A stretch of 64,000 nt of DNA from Planctomycetota bacterium (GCA_016794565.1 JAEUHQ010000038.1:1-64000); one strand, 5' to 3'. Positions 30,638-39,721 are shown, counted from the stretch's first letter. Made by a program: numbers and translations. The notes: generated by a model from the letters alone, not told the origin.

Positions 30638-30643
30638 AGGATA
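30638..30643 (-). promoter_or_regulatory. -10-like TATCCT, 10 nt before the EamA TTG
   Basis: On the minus strand TATCCT ends 10 nt before TTG 30627 and supports that unusual start codon. Confidence 0.45.
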
Positions 30644-30711
30644 GTGGCGCCGGCCGATGGCGCCACACGGCGCTGGCGATCTCGTGTGCCGGCGCGTACG
30701 ACATCGCGCCG

Positions 30712-31785
30712 ATGTCGCGTGTCACCGTCGTCGTCGTGAACTGGAACGGGCGCGAGTTCCTCGGCGACTGCCTGCGTGCCGTCGCCGCTGCCGAAGCGGA
30801 AGTGCCGCTCGATGTCGTGTTGATCGACAATGGCTCGAGCGACGGTTCGCAGGACTTCGTGAAGCAGCAGTTCCCCGGAGTCGCGTTCGTCCAGCACGAG
30901 AAGAACGACTACACCGCGGCGAACAACCTCGGAGTCGCGCGAGCGCATGGCGACTACGCGCTCCTGCTCAACACCGATGCGACGCTGCGCCCCGGCTGTC
31001 TCCGCGCGCTCGTGGCGGCGCTCGACGCGGATCCGAAGGCGGCCGCCGCGGCGCCGAAGATCGTCTATCCCGACGGCCGTCTGTTCACGACGGGCATCGA
31101 GCAGCGCAGCGACCTCTACTGGGTCGATCGCGACCAAGGTCGGCCCGATCCCGGCGGCGGCGGTGCTGCGCAGGAAGTGCTCGGCGTGTCTGGCTGCTGC
31201 GCGCTGTTCCGAGTTGCCGCGTGGCGCGCCGTCGGCGGGCAGGACGAGGACTTCCACATGTACTACGAGGACGTCGAGTTCGCCCTGCGGGTCTCCGCGG
31301 CGGGCTGGCGCTCTCTCTACGTGCCGTCCGCGGTCTGCGAGCACGTCGGTCACGGCTCGATCAAGAAGGCGACGACGTGGAAGGACGAACTCGGCGAGCG
31401 CAACCGCCTGTTGGTGATCGCCCGACACTTCCCGGATCGCCTCGCGCGCGAACTCGCGCGATCGCCGTGGTTCCAATCGGCGGCGCCCGATCGGGTCCGC
31501 GAACTGCTGCCGAAGCTCGCCGCGCGTGCCGGCAGGACGACGGAGAATGCGATGCTGGACACGATGCTCGCCCTGCGCGACGCCGTGCGCGAGCAGACCG
31601 GAGAGCTGGACGGCAAGTGGGGCGTGCACCGCAATCTCCCGAAGATCCTCGACGAACGCGAAGCCTGGATCGCGACGCTGCTCGACGAAGTCGCGCGGTT
31701 GCGCATCTGGCGCCTACCGGGCAATCGGCTGAAGCCCGACGAGAAGGCGTTCCGCGACCGCGTGCGTGGCAGCCGGAGAGAATGA
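30712..31785 (+). CDS. Family 2 glycosyltransferase, rhamnosyltransferase (WbbL)-like
   Basis: 357 residues from ATG 30712. GT-A domain: VTVVVVNWNGREFLGDCL, LIDNGSSDGS, NDYTAANNLGVA, the donor/metal site LLNTDATLRPG, GCCALFRVAAW and YYEDVEFALRVSAAGWRSLY. The C-terminal ~110 residues are helical with no transmembrane segment. Members add rhamnose or similar sugars to lipid-linked glycans on the cytoplasmic face. TACGAC at 30697-30702, a near-match to a -10, ends 9 nt before the ATG. It is followed by the NTP/NDP carrier gene 38 bases later. Confidence 0.85.
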   Translation: MSRVTVVVVNWNGREFLGDCLRAVAAAEAEVPLDVVLIDNGSSDGSQDFVKQQFPGVAFVQHEKNDYTAANNLGVARAHGDYALLLNTDATLRPGCLRALVAALDADPKAAAAAPKIVYPDGRLFTTGIEQRSDLYWVDRDQGRPDPGGGGAAQEVLGVSGCCALFRVAAWRAVGGQDEDFHMYYEDVEFALRVSAAGWRSLYVPSAVCEHVGHGSIKKATTWKDELGERNRLLVIARHFPDRLARELARSPWFQSAAPDRVRELLPKLAARAGRTTENAMLDTMLALRDAVREQTGELDGKWGVHRNLPKILDEREAWIATLLDEVARLRIWRLPGNRLKPDEKAFRDRVRGSRRE

Positions 31786-31823
31786 CCGCTTCGCAGCTCG
31801 CCGTGGGCAGCCTCGCCGCGTAG

Positions 31824-33164
31824 ATGCGCGCCGTGATCGGAACGCTGCTCCGTCTGTTGCGCATCCACGACGCGTCGACCGCGGAGCGCCGGGCGGTCGG
31901 CTGGACGGCGGTCGCGTTCTTCTTCGTTCTGTTCGCGTACTACCTGATGCGCCCGCTGCGCGAGAACGTCGCCGCGGCCTTCCCGCAGGGTCACCTGCTG
32001 CGGCTCTTCGTGCTGACGCTCGTGCTCACGACGCTGCTGAACCAGCCGTACCTCGCGCTCGTGCGCCGGCTGCCGTCGCATCGGTTCCTGCCGTACGCGC
32101 TGCACGCGTTCGCGGCGAGCTTCGCGGCGCTCGCGATCGCGTTCGCCGGCAGTGCGACGTCGCTCGGAACCCTCGGCTGGATCGAGTGGCGCGACCGCGG
32201 TCTGGCGTTCTTCTACTCGTGGGTGACTGCGTTCAGCGTGTGCGGCGTCACGATCGTGTGGGTGCACGCGGTGGAGTGGTTCACCCTCGAACAGGGCAAG
32301 CGACTTTTCGGTCTCGTGTCCGTAGGAGGCACGCTCGGCGCAGTCCTCGGGTCGACGGCGTCGAAACAGCTCGCCGACCAGAGCTACAGCAGCGTACTCG
32401 TGCTCGCCGCGGTGGCCATCGAGTGCGGCGTCGCCGCATGGTGGATGTCGCTGCGCGCCTGCCGGAGCATGATGGGCACCCGAGTCGCCGCGGCGCCCGC
32501 GCGCGAGATGCACGAAGGACCGTCGTTCGTCGGCGGGCTGCTGCGGGTCGCACGACAACCGTACCTGCGGGGCATCGCGACGTTCGTCCTGATCGCCTCC
32601 GTCGCGGCGACGACCTTCTACTACCAGCGCATCGCCCTCTCGCGCGAGCTCCTGTTCGACGACGCGGCGCGGCGCTCGGTCGAAGCCGACATCAACTTCT
32701 GGCAGAACGCGTTGTGCCTCGGCCTGCAGTTGTTCGCGACGAGCCGCGTGCTGCTCTTCTTCGGTCTGGCCGTGGCGCTCTGCGTGATGCCGCTCGGCAG
32801 CTTCCTCGGCATCGCCGCGTTCGGTCTGTGGCCGTCGGTCGGCGTCTACGCGACGGTCGAGGTGCTGCGCCGCATGCTGCAGTTCGGTGTCGACAAGCCG
32901 GCGCGCGAAGTGCTCTACACCGCGCTCGATCGCGACGGGAAGTACGTGTCCAAGGCGGTGATCGACACGGCGGTCCTGCGGGCGGGGGACGTTCTCGGCG
33001 CGCTGGTCAACGACCTCCTGCTGCGGATGCAGGTCACCGGCACCGGCCTGCTCGCGTTTGCCGCGCCGTTGTTCGCGGTCTGGGCCTCGGTGGGCGTGTG
33101 GCTCGGCCGGCGCTGTCGTCGCTACGAGATGGAACGCCCTGCGCGCGAGCCGTCGACCTCGTAG
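31824..33164 (+). CDS. NTP/NDP exchange-type carrier (Tlc-like, MFS)
   Basis: 446 residues with ten to twelve membrane helices. It starts FFFVLFAYYLMRPLRENVAA, typical of NTP/NDP exchange carriers related to ADP/ATP translocases of chlamydiae and rickettsiae, and has FGVDKPAREVLYTALDRDGK then YVSKAVIDTAVLRAGDVLGA near the C-terminus. In free-living bacteria these proteins are common and their substrate is rarely known, so nucleotide exchange is not assured. Its 3' end overlaps the convergent rRNA methyltransferase by 43 bases. Confidence 0.85.
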   Translation: MRAVIGTLLRLLRIHDASTAERRAVGWTAVAFFFVLFAYYLMRPLRENVAAAFPQGHLLRLFVLTLVLTTLLNQPYLALVRRLPSHRFLPYALHAFAASFAALAIAFAGSATSLGTLGWIEWRDRGLAFFYSWVTAFSVCGVTIVWVHAVEWFTLEQGKRLFGLVSVGGTLGAVLGSTASKQLADQSYSSVLVLAAVAIECGVAAWWMSLRACRSMMGTRVAAAPAREMHEGPSFVGGLLRVARQPYLRGIATFVLIASVAATTFYYQRIALSRELLFDDAARRSVEADINFWQNALCLGLQLFATSRVLLFFGLAVALCVMPLGSFLGIAAFGLWPSVGVYATVEVLRRMLQFGVDKPAREVLYTALDRDGKYVSKAVIDTAVLRAGDVLGALVNDLLLRMQVTGTGLLAFAAPLFAVWASVGVWLGRRCRRYEMERPAREPSTS

Positions 33165-34279
33165 CGCAGCCAGCGACACTCGATCGGGCCGTTGCGCACC
33201 GGCATGCGCCCGCTCGCGCGCAGGCCGAGGAACTTCGTCACCTCCGGGTTGCCGCACAGCACGTAGGCCGACGCGCCGGCGCATCGTTCGTGCAGGAAGC
33301 AGCCGAGCGCGCGCCATGTGTCGTCGAGTTCCTGCGGCGAACCGCCGACGCGTTCGCCGTACGGAGGGTTGGTCACCACGAGCGCGGGCGCGAACGGCGG
33401 CACGTAGTCGGCGGCGTCCCCTTCGTGCAACTTCACACGATCCGCGAGACCGGCGCCCGCGAGCGCCTTCTTCGCGATCGCGATCGCACCCGGGTGACGG
33501 TCGTTGCCGCACAGCTTGGGCAACCGGTCGGCGCCGGCGGCGGCGCGCGCCTCTGCCTCGTCGTACGCCTCCCGCCACGCGTCCAGGTCGGCGTCGCGCC
33601 AGTGCTCGAAGGCGAAGCTGCGGCCGAGGCCCGGCGCACGATCCGTCGCGATCCACGCGGCCTCGATCAGGAACGTCGCCGAACCGCACATCGGATCGCA
33701 CACCGGCGAACGGCGATCCCAGTCGGTCGCGAGCAGGAGGCCCGCGGCGGTCGCTTCGTTGAGCGGGCTCTTGTGCAGGATCTCGCGATAGCCGCGCTTG
33801 TGCAGCGGCTCGCCGCCGAGCTCGCGGTAGAGGATCGCGTCCTGTCCCTGCAGCACGAGCTTGATCGGCAGGTGCGGGCGGTCGCGCGCCACGTCGGGCC
33901 GCTTGCCGGTGTGTTCGCGGAACTGGTCGCAGATCGCGTCCTTCACGACGAGCACCGGGTAGCGCGTGTCGTTCGCGAAGCTGTCCTTCACCGAACCGTC
34001 GACTGCGAGCGTCTGCAAGTGCGTGATCGATCGCGACCAGTCGACCGTGCCGGTGAGGGCGTAGAGGTCGTCGCGGTCGCGCACCGTGCCGCGCGCGAGT
34101 TCCTCCTGCACTCGGATCGCGGAGCGCAGCCACAGGCACGCGCGGTACGCGAGCGCGGGCTCGGCGACGAACGCGCAGGCGCCGCGGCGTTCCTGGATGC
34201 GATCGGCGCCGAGCGCGCGGAGTTCGTCGGCGAGGACGTGCTCGAGGCCGAGCGTGCAAGCAGCGTAGTAGGTCGGCAC
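33122..34279 (-). CDS. THUMP-domain 23S rRNA guanine-N2 methyltransferase (RlmL N-half / YcbY-like)
   Basis: 385 residues from GTG 34279. An N-terminal THUMP part (YYAACTLGLEHVLADELRAL) is followed by a Rossmann methyltransferase: DPMCGSATFLIEAAWIATDR as motif I, LCGNDRHPGAIAIAKKALAG, and NPPYGERVGGSPQELDD as motif IV (NPPY). This is the RlmL/RlmK-N type acting at G2445 of 23S rRNA; the RlmK half is absent, as in many bacteria. The start lies 7 bases after the NuoF-like stop, so the two probably share a transcript. The 3' end overlaps the convergent carrier gene. Confidence 0.88.
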   Translation of the reverse strand: MPTYYAACTLGLEHVLADELRALGADRIQERRGACAFVAEPALAYRACLWLRSAIRVQEELARGTVRDRDDLYALTGTVDWSRSITHLQTLAVDGSVKDSFANDTRYPVLVVKDAICDQFREHTGKRPDVARDRPHLPIKLVLQGQDAILYRELGGEPLHKRGYREILHKSPLNEATAAGLLLATDWDRRSPVCDPMCGSATFLIEAAWIATDRAPGLGRSFAFEHWRDADLDAWREAYDEAEARAAAGADRLPKLCGNDRHPGAIAIAKKALAGAGLADRVKLHEGDAADYVPPFAPALVVTNPPYGERVGGSPQELDDTWRALGCFLHERCAGASAYVLCGNPEVTKFLGLRASGRMPVRNGPIECRWLRYEVDGSRAGRSIS

Positions 34280-34286
34280 GGGAGTC

Positions 34287-35522
34287 TCAGGACGCCGGAG
34301 GCGCACCGGGGCCGGCAGCCGCGGCGAAGTCGTCCGCGAAGAGTTTCACGGCGCTGAGCACGGGCGCGGCCGCCATTTCGATCAGCGAACAGAACCCCTT
34401 CCGCCGCGAGAACTCGGCGAGCTTCGCGAGCTTGTCGTCGTAGCCGGGGCCCTTGCCGGCCTGCACCGCCTTCAGGATGTGCACGAACTGGTTGGTCTCC
34501 ATGCGGCACGGCGGGCACTGGCCGCACTGTTCCTTCATGAAGAACTCGGCGATCCCGACCGCGAGCGCGACGACGTCGGTGCGGTCGTCGACGATGCGCA
34601 CTCCGCCGCAGCCGGGCGACGTGCCGAGCGGCTGCAGCGTCTCGTACGCGATCGGCACGTCGAGGTGCTGCGCGAGCAGGAAGCCGCACGACATCGCCGG
34701 CAGGATCGCGCGCAGCGTGCGGCCGTCGCGCAGTCCGCCTCCCATGCCCTCCACGAGGTCGCGGTAGGTCGCTCCGAAGGGCAGCTCGTACACACCGGGC
34801 CGCTGCACGCCGTCGCCGAGCGTGAACAGCAGCGTGCCCTTGCTCTCCGCGGTTCCGATCGCCGCGAACGCGGCTCCGCCCTCGCGTGCGATCCACGCGA
34901 CGTGCGCGAGCGTCTCGGTGTTGTTCACGGTCGTCGGCTTGCCGAACAGCCCGACTTCGCCGGGGAACGGCGGCTTCTTGCGCGGCTTCGCGGGCTTGCC
35001 CTCGATCGCGTTCAGCGCGGCGGTCTCCTCGCCCGCGACGTACGTCGTCGGTCCGAGGTGGATGTCGATCGGGAACGGCAGGTCGTCTGCGGCCCGCAGC
35101 TCCGCGAGTGCCGTCTCGGCGGCCTTGCGCGGGCCTTCCATGTCCTCGATCAGGTAGAGCCAGCCGCGGGTCGCGCCGGTCGCGAGGCCTGCGAGCAGCA
35201 GGCCCTCGAGCACGGCGTGCGGGTGTCGTTCGACGAGCACACGGTCCTTCCGGCTGCCGGGTTCGTGCTCGCCGCCGTTCGCGACGACGAACTTCTCGGG
35301 CCCCGCCGCAGCGGCCGCGAGTTCCCACTTGCGCGACGTCGGGAACGCGGCGCCGCCGCGGCCTCGCAGCCGCGACGTCGCGACTTCGGCGCGCAACCAC
35401 GCGGCTCCGTTCTGCTTCACGGCCTCGAGTCCGCGATGGCCGCCGCGGGCGCGGTACTCGGCGAGCGATTCGGGGCCGGGCGCCGTGCGGGGCGGCAGCA
35501 GCAGGGTCGGGTGCGCGGTCAC
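34287..35522 (-). CDS. NuoF-like NADH-binding flavoprotein
   Basis: 411 residues from GTG 35522. FMN/NADH region: RLRGRGGAAFPTSRKWELAA, ANGGEHEPGSRKDRVL, the loop GPTTYVAGEETAALNAIEGK, and VNNTETLAHV. The [4Fe-4S] ligands are in CGQCPPCRMETNQF, with a further Cys in the GFCSLIEMAA part. It corresponds to NuoF of complex I or the beta subunit of NAD-linked formate dehydrogenases and hydrogenases. No NuoE, NuoG or other complex I gene adjoins it, so it may be a stray diaphorase subunit; its partner is unknown. TACCAT 7 nt upstream of the GTG supports the start. Confidence 0.85.
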   Translation of the reverse strand: MTAHPTLLLPPRTAPGPESLAEYRARGGHRGLEAVKQNGAAWLRAEVATSRLRGRGGAAFPTSRKWELAAAAAGPEKFVVANGGEHEPGSRKDRVLVERHPHAVLEGLLLAGLATGATRGWLYLIEDMEGPRKAAETALAELRAADDLPFPIDIHLGPTTYVAGEETAALNAIEGKPAKPRKKPPFPGEVGLFGKPTTVNNTETLAHVAWIAREGGAAFAAIGTAESKGTLLFTLGDGVQRPGVYELPFGATYRDLVEGMGGGLRDGRTLRAILPAMSCGFLLAQHLDVPIAYETLQPLGTSPGCGGVRIVDDRTDVVALAVGIAEFFMKEQCGQCPPCRMETNQFVHILKAVQAGKGPGYDDKLAKLAEFSRRKGFCSLIEMAAAPVLSAVKLFADDFAAAAGPGAPPAS

Positions 35523-35529
35523 CGAAACG

Positions 35530-35535
35530 ATGGTA
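35530..35535 (-). promoter_or_regulatory. -10-like TACCAT, 7 nt before the NuoF-like GTG
   Basis: On the minus strand TACCAT ends 7 nt before GTG 35522. A GTG 12 codons upstream would include this hexamer in the coding region, so the later start is preferred. Confidence 0.5.
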
Positions 35536-35568
35536 GGGTCCGGCGGGCGCGGTTCCACAGCGCCCGCG

Positions 35569-36483
35569 TCAGCGACCCGCGGGGCCGGCGAGGCGGTCGA
35601 TCTCGGCGTCGATGGCCGTCGCCCGCAGCATGCCGGCGGTCGTCAGCCGCGCCTTTGGCTGCGCCGCACTCGCGCGCTCGGTGCGGTCGCGCTGCACGAG
35701 ATCGGCGAGCCAGCTCGTGTCGGGGCGCACGACCGTGCCGACGGGCGTGTCTTCGGTGACGGCGACGGTACTGCAGACACCGAGCAGCGTGCCATCCGCC
35801 AGCACGCACGGGCCACCCGAGTCGCCGGGGAGCAGGGGAGCCTCGATCGTCAGCACGTGTCCCGTGGCGTCGCGCTCCACGAACGTTCCGCCGGCGACCG
35901 GGAGCCCTCGCGCGCCCGAACCCGAGCAGAGGAGGGTCGCACCCTTCGTGACATCGTCGGGCGACCAGGTGAATCCGGGGCCGGCGAGGCCCGGTGCCCA
36001 CAGCACCGCGACGTCGATCGCGGGCTCTGCGTCGCGGCCGCTCCAGACCACGACAGCCTCCGACTCGCGCGGCGGACGCCCCGGGGTCGTGCGGATCAGC
36101 AACGCCCTGCCGGTGGAGACGCAGTGCGCCGCCGTGACGAAGTACCCGTCGTCGGTGAGCGCCGTCGCCGTCCCGATCTCCCTCGTCACGACTTTGCCGT
36201 CCGCCATGCCGCCGAACACCAGAGTGCCGGGTGACGGGCCGGGCACCGTTTCCATCGACGTTGCTCCGTCGAGCACGTATGCGGTTCGTTCGTGCACGTA
36301 GCGGATCAGCGGCTTGCCGCCGACGTTCGCGGCCCGGATGGGCGCGAGCGACGCTTCGCGCAACGGCGCGTTGCGCGCGACGACGGCGTCGCGCTGCGAC
36401 TGGAGGGTGTTCGGCGCCCCGCCGCAGGCGGCGAGAAGGGTGAGACCGGCGAGTGCCGATGCGCGGCGCTTGGTGGTGTTCAC
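35569..36483 (-). CDS. Trypsin-like serine protease, predicted lipoprotein
   Basis: 304 residues from GTG 36483, with GAGGAAC as Shine-Dalgarno. It has a lipoprotein signal with LAAC at 17-20 (Cys20). The chymotrypsin-fold triad is visible: His in FVTAAHCVSTGRAL, Asp in EPAIDVAVLWAPG, Ser in LLPGDSGGPCVLADG. No PDZ domain, unlike DegP. Its start overlaps the stop of the K+ channel gene by 4 bases (GTGA), so translation is coupled. Envelope quality control or signalling linked to the channel is possible, but only the gene order suggests it. Confidence 0.88.
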   Translation of the reverse strand: MNTTKRRASALAGLTLLAACGGAPNTLQSQRDAVVARNAPLREASLAPIRAANVGGKPLIRYVHERTAYVLDGATSMETVPGPSPGTLVFGGMADGKVVTREIGTATALTDDGYFVTAAHCVSTGRALLIRTTPGRPPRESEAVVVWSGRDAEPAIDVAVLWAPGLAGPGFTWSPDDVTKGATLLCSGSGARGLPVAGGTFVERDATGHVLTIEAPLLPGDSGGPCVLADGTLLGVCSTVAVTEDTPVGTVVRPDTSWLADLVQRDRTERASAAQPKARLTTAGMLRATAIDAEIDRLAGPAGR

Positions 36484-37328
36484 GGGGTTCCTCGGGTGGG
36501 GTCGGGAAGGGGCTGGCCACAGTGTGGGCACGCGCTGCCGGAAGTCGCCGGGTGCGTGTGTGCGCGGGCGTCGTGATCCTTCCGCGCCTTGCCGATCTCC
36601 TCGACGAAGGCCGCGCCGAGCAGACCGGCCGGCAGCGCGAACATGCCGATGCCGACGACGGCGATCACCGATCCGAGGATGCGGCCCGGCAGCGTCACGG
36701 GCGTCATGTCGCCGTAGCCGATCGTGGTCAGCGTGACGATGCCCCACCACATCGTCGCGGGGATGCTCGAGAAGACGTGCGGCTGCGCCTCGTTCTCGAA
36801 GAAGAACATCATCGTCGACGAGATCAGCAGCATGAGCACCAGCAGGAACAGCAGCGACAGCAGGTCGGCTGCCTTCGAGCGGAGCACGTTCGCGAGCGTC
36901 TGTGCAGCGAGCGAGTAACGACCGAGCTTCACGATGCGGACGATGCGCAGCAGGCGCAGCAGGCGCATCGCGCGCAGATCGATCGTCGTCACGGAGAGCA
37001 GCGTCGGCAGGATCGAGACGAGGTCGATCACGGCCATCGGCGTGAGCATCCACCGCAGGCGGCCGAGCAGGGCGCGGTGATGGCGCGGGTTCTCGGGCGC
37101 GGCCCAGAGGCGCAGGGCGTACTCCAGGACGAACACGCTGACCGCCGCTGTCTCGATCCCGTGGAACAGCTTCGGCGCGGCATCGTGGGCGCCGGGCACG
37201 GTCTCGATCACGAGCGCGGCGACGTTCACCACGATCAGTGCGCCGATCGCGAGGCGAACGGTCCCGGCGGCGCGGCTCGGATCGGTGTCGGACTCGAGCA
37301 GTCGGTGGACGGCGCGGCGCAGGGGCAC
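36480..37328 (-). CDS. Voltage-gated-type potassium channel
   Basis: 282 residues with six membrane helices. The S4 segment LRAMRLLRLLRIVRIVKLGR carries arginines at every third or fourth position, and the pore has the K+ filter TLTTIGYGDMTPVT. S5 and S6 flank it (SLLFLLVLMLLISSTMMFFF, VIAVVGIGMFALPAGLLG). The C-terminus is short and ends in a zinc-ribbon-like CPHCG pair without partner cysteines. GTG 37328 has TAGCAT 6 nt upstream. The gene overlaps the lipoprotein protease gene by 4 bases. Confidence 0.92.
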   Translation of the reverse strand: MPLRRAVHRLLESDTDPSRAAGTVRLAIGALIVVNVAALVIETVPGAHDAAPKLFHGIETAAVSVFVLEYALRLWAAPENPRHHRALLGRLRWMLTPMAVIDLVSILPTLLSVTTIDLRAMRLLRLLRIVRIVKLGRYSLAAQTLANVLRSKAADLLSLLFLLVLMLLISSTMMFFFENEAQPHVFSSIPATMWWGIVTLTTIGYGDMTPVTLPGRILGSVIAVVGIGMFALPAGLLGAAFVEEIGKARKDHDARAHTHPATSGSACPHCGQPLPDPTRGTP

Positions 37329-37334
37329 GGCGGG

Positions 37335-37340
37335 ATGCTA
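37335..37340 (-). promoter_or_regulatory. -10-like TAGCAT, 6 nt before the K+ channel GTG
   Basis: On the minus strand TAGCAT ends 6 nt before GTG 37328, so the predicted transcription start coincides with the start codon. Confidence 0.5.
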
Positions 37341-37428
37341 CCGATCGCCGGCCCGGGCAGAAGTGCGCAGGGTCCCAGTGCGGGCGCGGTGCAGGGCCAC
37401 GGCGGTTGCGATGCCGGCGGAGGTACGT

Positions 37429-37908
37429 ATGCGCACACCCGACTCGTCGCGCGCCCTCGCGTTCGCCCGTGCCCGCCACGCGGCCCGACGCTGGGTCGAC
37501 ACCTATCGTCCGATCGGCAAGCTCCATCCCGCCATCTGCACGCAGTGCGGCGCCAGCGAGTGGCGCGGCCGATGGCGGTGGGGCGAGGCGCCGCCTGACC
37601 TGGCGCCGGTGATCTGCCCGGCCTGCTCGCGAATGCGCGACAACGCGCCCGCGCACATGGTCGAGCTGTCGGGCGGGCTGCCGCGCTGGTGGAGCGAGGT
37701 CCGCGGCATCGTCGCGAACGTCGAGCGCGCGGAGGTGCGCGAGCATCCGATGGAGCGTGTGATGCGGATCGAGGTCGGCGACGACCGCGTTCGTATCCCG
37801 ACCACCGGATTGCACGTCGCGCGCCGCCTCGTCGCGGCCCTCGTGCGCCGCTTCCGCCGGGACGTCCGGGTGCGCTTCGACGAAGGAGTCACCACGATCG
37901 AGTGGTGA
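37429..37908 (+). CDS. BCAM0308-like zinc-ribbon protein
   Basis: 159 residues from ATG 37429, preceded by GGAGG at a good spacing; longer in-frame starts exist but lack a ribosome site. A zinc ribbon is formed by CTQCG and CPACSRMRDN, and the ~85 following residues (IVANVERAEVREHPMERVMR, TTGLHVARRLVAALVRRFRR) match the BCAM0308/NMD3-like ATPase-related family as I recall it. Function is unknown in bacteria. It faces away from the K+ channel operon and is followed 105 bases later by the S46 peptidase. Confidence 0.75.
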   Translation: MRTPDSSRALAFARARHAARRWVDTYRPIGKLHPAICTQCGASEWRGRWRWGEAPPDLAPVICPACSRMRDNAPAHMVELSGGLPRWWSEVRGIVANVERAEVREHPMERVMRIEVGDDRVRIPTTGLHVARRLVAALVRRFRRDVRVRFDEGVTTIEW

Positions 37909-37963
37909 CCCCGCGAAAGGGGGCGGGGTGGTTCACCATGCTGGTTCGGGCCGCGCGGGTCCC

Positions 37964-37993
37964 TATCATCGCCGAGCCCCGGCGAGCGCCGGG
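37964..37993 (+). promoter_or_regulatory. -10-like TATCAT and leader hairpin of the S46 peptidase gene
   Basis: TATCAT at 37964-37969 lies 44 nt before ATG 38014. The leader then contains a perfect inverted repeat CCCGGCG-AG-CGCCGGG (37978-37993). It may be a 5' stability hairpin or a coincidence of GC-rich sequence. Confidence 0.35.
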
Positions 37994-38013
37994 AACCCCG
38001 CGAAGAGATCACG

Positions 38014-39708
38014 ATGCACCCGAATTCCGTTCTCCACCTGGCCGCCGCCGTCGTCCTGTTCGGCGCGGTCGTCCCCACCTCTGCCGGCTTCCCCGACGAG
38101 GGCATGTGGCCGTTCGATGGCCTGCCGTTGGCCAAGCTGAAGGAGAAGTACGGCTTCGAGCCCACGGCCGAGTGGATCGACCACGTTCGCCTCGGCTCCG
38201 TTCGCTTCGACACCGGCGGTTCGGGTTCGTTCGTGTCGCCGAACGGCCTCGTGATGACGAACCACCACGTCGCGCTCGAGACGATCCAGAAGGTCTCGAC
38301 GCAGGAGAAGGACTGGGTGAAGGACGGCTTCAGCTCGCGCCTCTTCGGCAGCGAGGTGAAGGGCACGGACCTCACGCTGCGCCAGCTCATCGACATCAAG
38401 GACGTCACCAAGGAGATCCTGGCCGCGAAGGCCGCGGACGGTCCCGATGGCAACGCGTGGCGCGACACGCTGAAGGCGATGTGCAAGGAGCTGACCGACA
38501 AGGCGAAGCACATCGTGGCGGACCCGGTCCAGCTCTACGACGGCAACCAGTTCCGAATCCACGTCTACCACGTCTACGACGACGTGCGCGTCGTCTTCGC
38601 GCCGGAGAAGCAGGTCGCGTTCTTCGGCGGTGACCCCGACAACTTCACCTACCCGCGCTACGACCTCGACTGCGCCTTCTTCCGCGTCTACGAGGACGAC
38701 AAGCCGATCGATTCCTCGAAGTTCTACTTCAAGTGGAACGCGGCCGGCGCGGCGACCGACGAACTGGTGTTCGTCTCGGGCCATCCCGGCAGCACGGAGC
38801 GCCTCCTGACGCACGCCGAGATGGAGTTCCTGCGCGATGTCCGTGTACCGCAGCAGGTCGCCGCGTACGCGCAGATGCGCGACAATCTGGCGAAGCAGAT
38901 GGCGAAGAGCGAGAAGGCCGCGTTCGAGCTGCGCGATCAGTACTTCGGCATCGCCAACAGCCTGAAGGCGATCGAGGGTCACCTCGCCGGCCTGCGGGAC
39001 GCCGAGATGATGGCCAAGATGAAGGCGCGCGACGAAGAGCTGATCCAGAAGTCGGGCAAGCCCGAAGTGAAAGCCGCGTTCGAAGCGATCGCCAAGGGCT
39101 ACGCCGACTACCGCGCGGTCATCGATCGGTCGAAGGAGATCACCGACAATGAGGCCGAGAAGAAGGCGCGGAGCGAGATGCAGAACTTCCGCAAGAGGCT
39201 CGACCGCGAGATCGTTCCGGCGGCGAAGGCCGTCATCAACCAGGCGCGCTTCGATGTCTACGGCACCGCGATGTACCCCGACGCGACGTTCACGCTGCGT
39301 CTGACGTACGGCGCCGTGAAGGGGTACGAAGCGGGCACGACGATGGTGCCGCCGAAGACGACCTTCAACGGCCTGTTCGAGCGCAACGCCGCGTTCGACA
39401 ACCAGCCGCCGTTCGACCTGCCCAAGCACTGGATCGAGAAGAAGACGAAGCTGAACCTCGACACGCCGTACAACTTCGTCTGCACGTGCGACATCATCGG
39501 CGGCAATTCGGGCAGCCCGGTGCTGAACCGCAATGCCGAGGTCGTCGGTCTCGTGTTCGACGGCAACATCGAGTCGTTGCCGGGCAACTACTGGTTCGAC
39601 GAGCGAATCAACCGTACGGTGGCCGTCCACACCGGTGGCATGCTCGAAGCGATCAGCAAGATCTACGGCGAAGACGACCTCGTCCGCGAGATCACGGGCG
39701 CGAAGTGA
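38014..39708 (+). CDS. S46 family dipeptidyl peptidase (Dpp7/Dpp11-like)
   Basis: 564 residues, shorter than the usual ~700. Signal peptide to about residue 24 (VPTSAG). The N-terminal FPDEGMWPFDGLPLAKLKEK is diagnostic of S46. Catalytic residues: His84/85 in NGLVMTNHHVALE, Asp219 in FTYPRYDLDCAFFRVYE, Ser499 in IIGGNSGSPVLNRNAEVV. The helical cap at ~270-420 is present but compact (MRDNLAKQMAKSEKAAFELR). It removes dipeptides from peptides in the periplasm. It ends 21 bases before a convergent gene across a perfect hairpin. Confidence 0.93.
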   Translation: MHPNSVLHLAAAVVLFGAVVPTSAGFPDEGMWPFDGLPLAKLKEKYGFEPTAEWIDHVRLGSVRFDTGGSGSFVSPNGLVMTNHHVALETIQKVSTQEKDWVKDGFSSRLFGSEVKGTDLTLRQLIDIKDVTKEILAAKAADGPDGNAWRDTLKAMCKELTDKAKHIVADPVQLYDGNQFRIHVYHVYDDVRVVFAPEKQVAFFGGDPDNFTYPRYDLDCAFFRVYEDDKPIDSSKFYFKWNAAGAATDELVFVSGHPGSTERLLTHAEMEFLRDVRVPQQVAAYAQMRDNLAKQMAKSEKAAFELRDQYFGIANSLKAIEGHLAGLRDAEMMAKMKARDEELIQKSGKPEVKAAFEAIAKGYADYRAVIDRSKEITDNEAEKKARSEMQNFRKRLDREIVPAAKAVINQARFDVYGTAMYPDATFTLRLTYGAVKGYEAGTTMVPPKTTFNGLFERNAAFDNQPPFDLPKHWIEKKTKLNLDTPYNFVCTCDIIGGNSGSPVLNRNAEVVGLVFDGNIESLPGNYWFDERINRTVAVHTGGMLEAISKIYGEDDLVREITGAK

Positions 39709-39721
39709 GCGACGAACGCCG

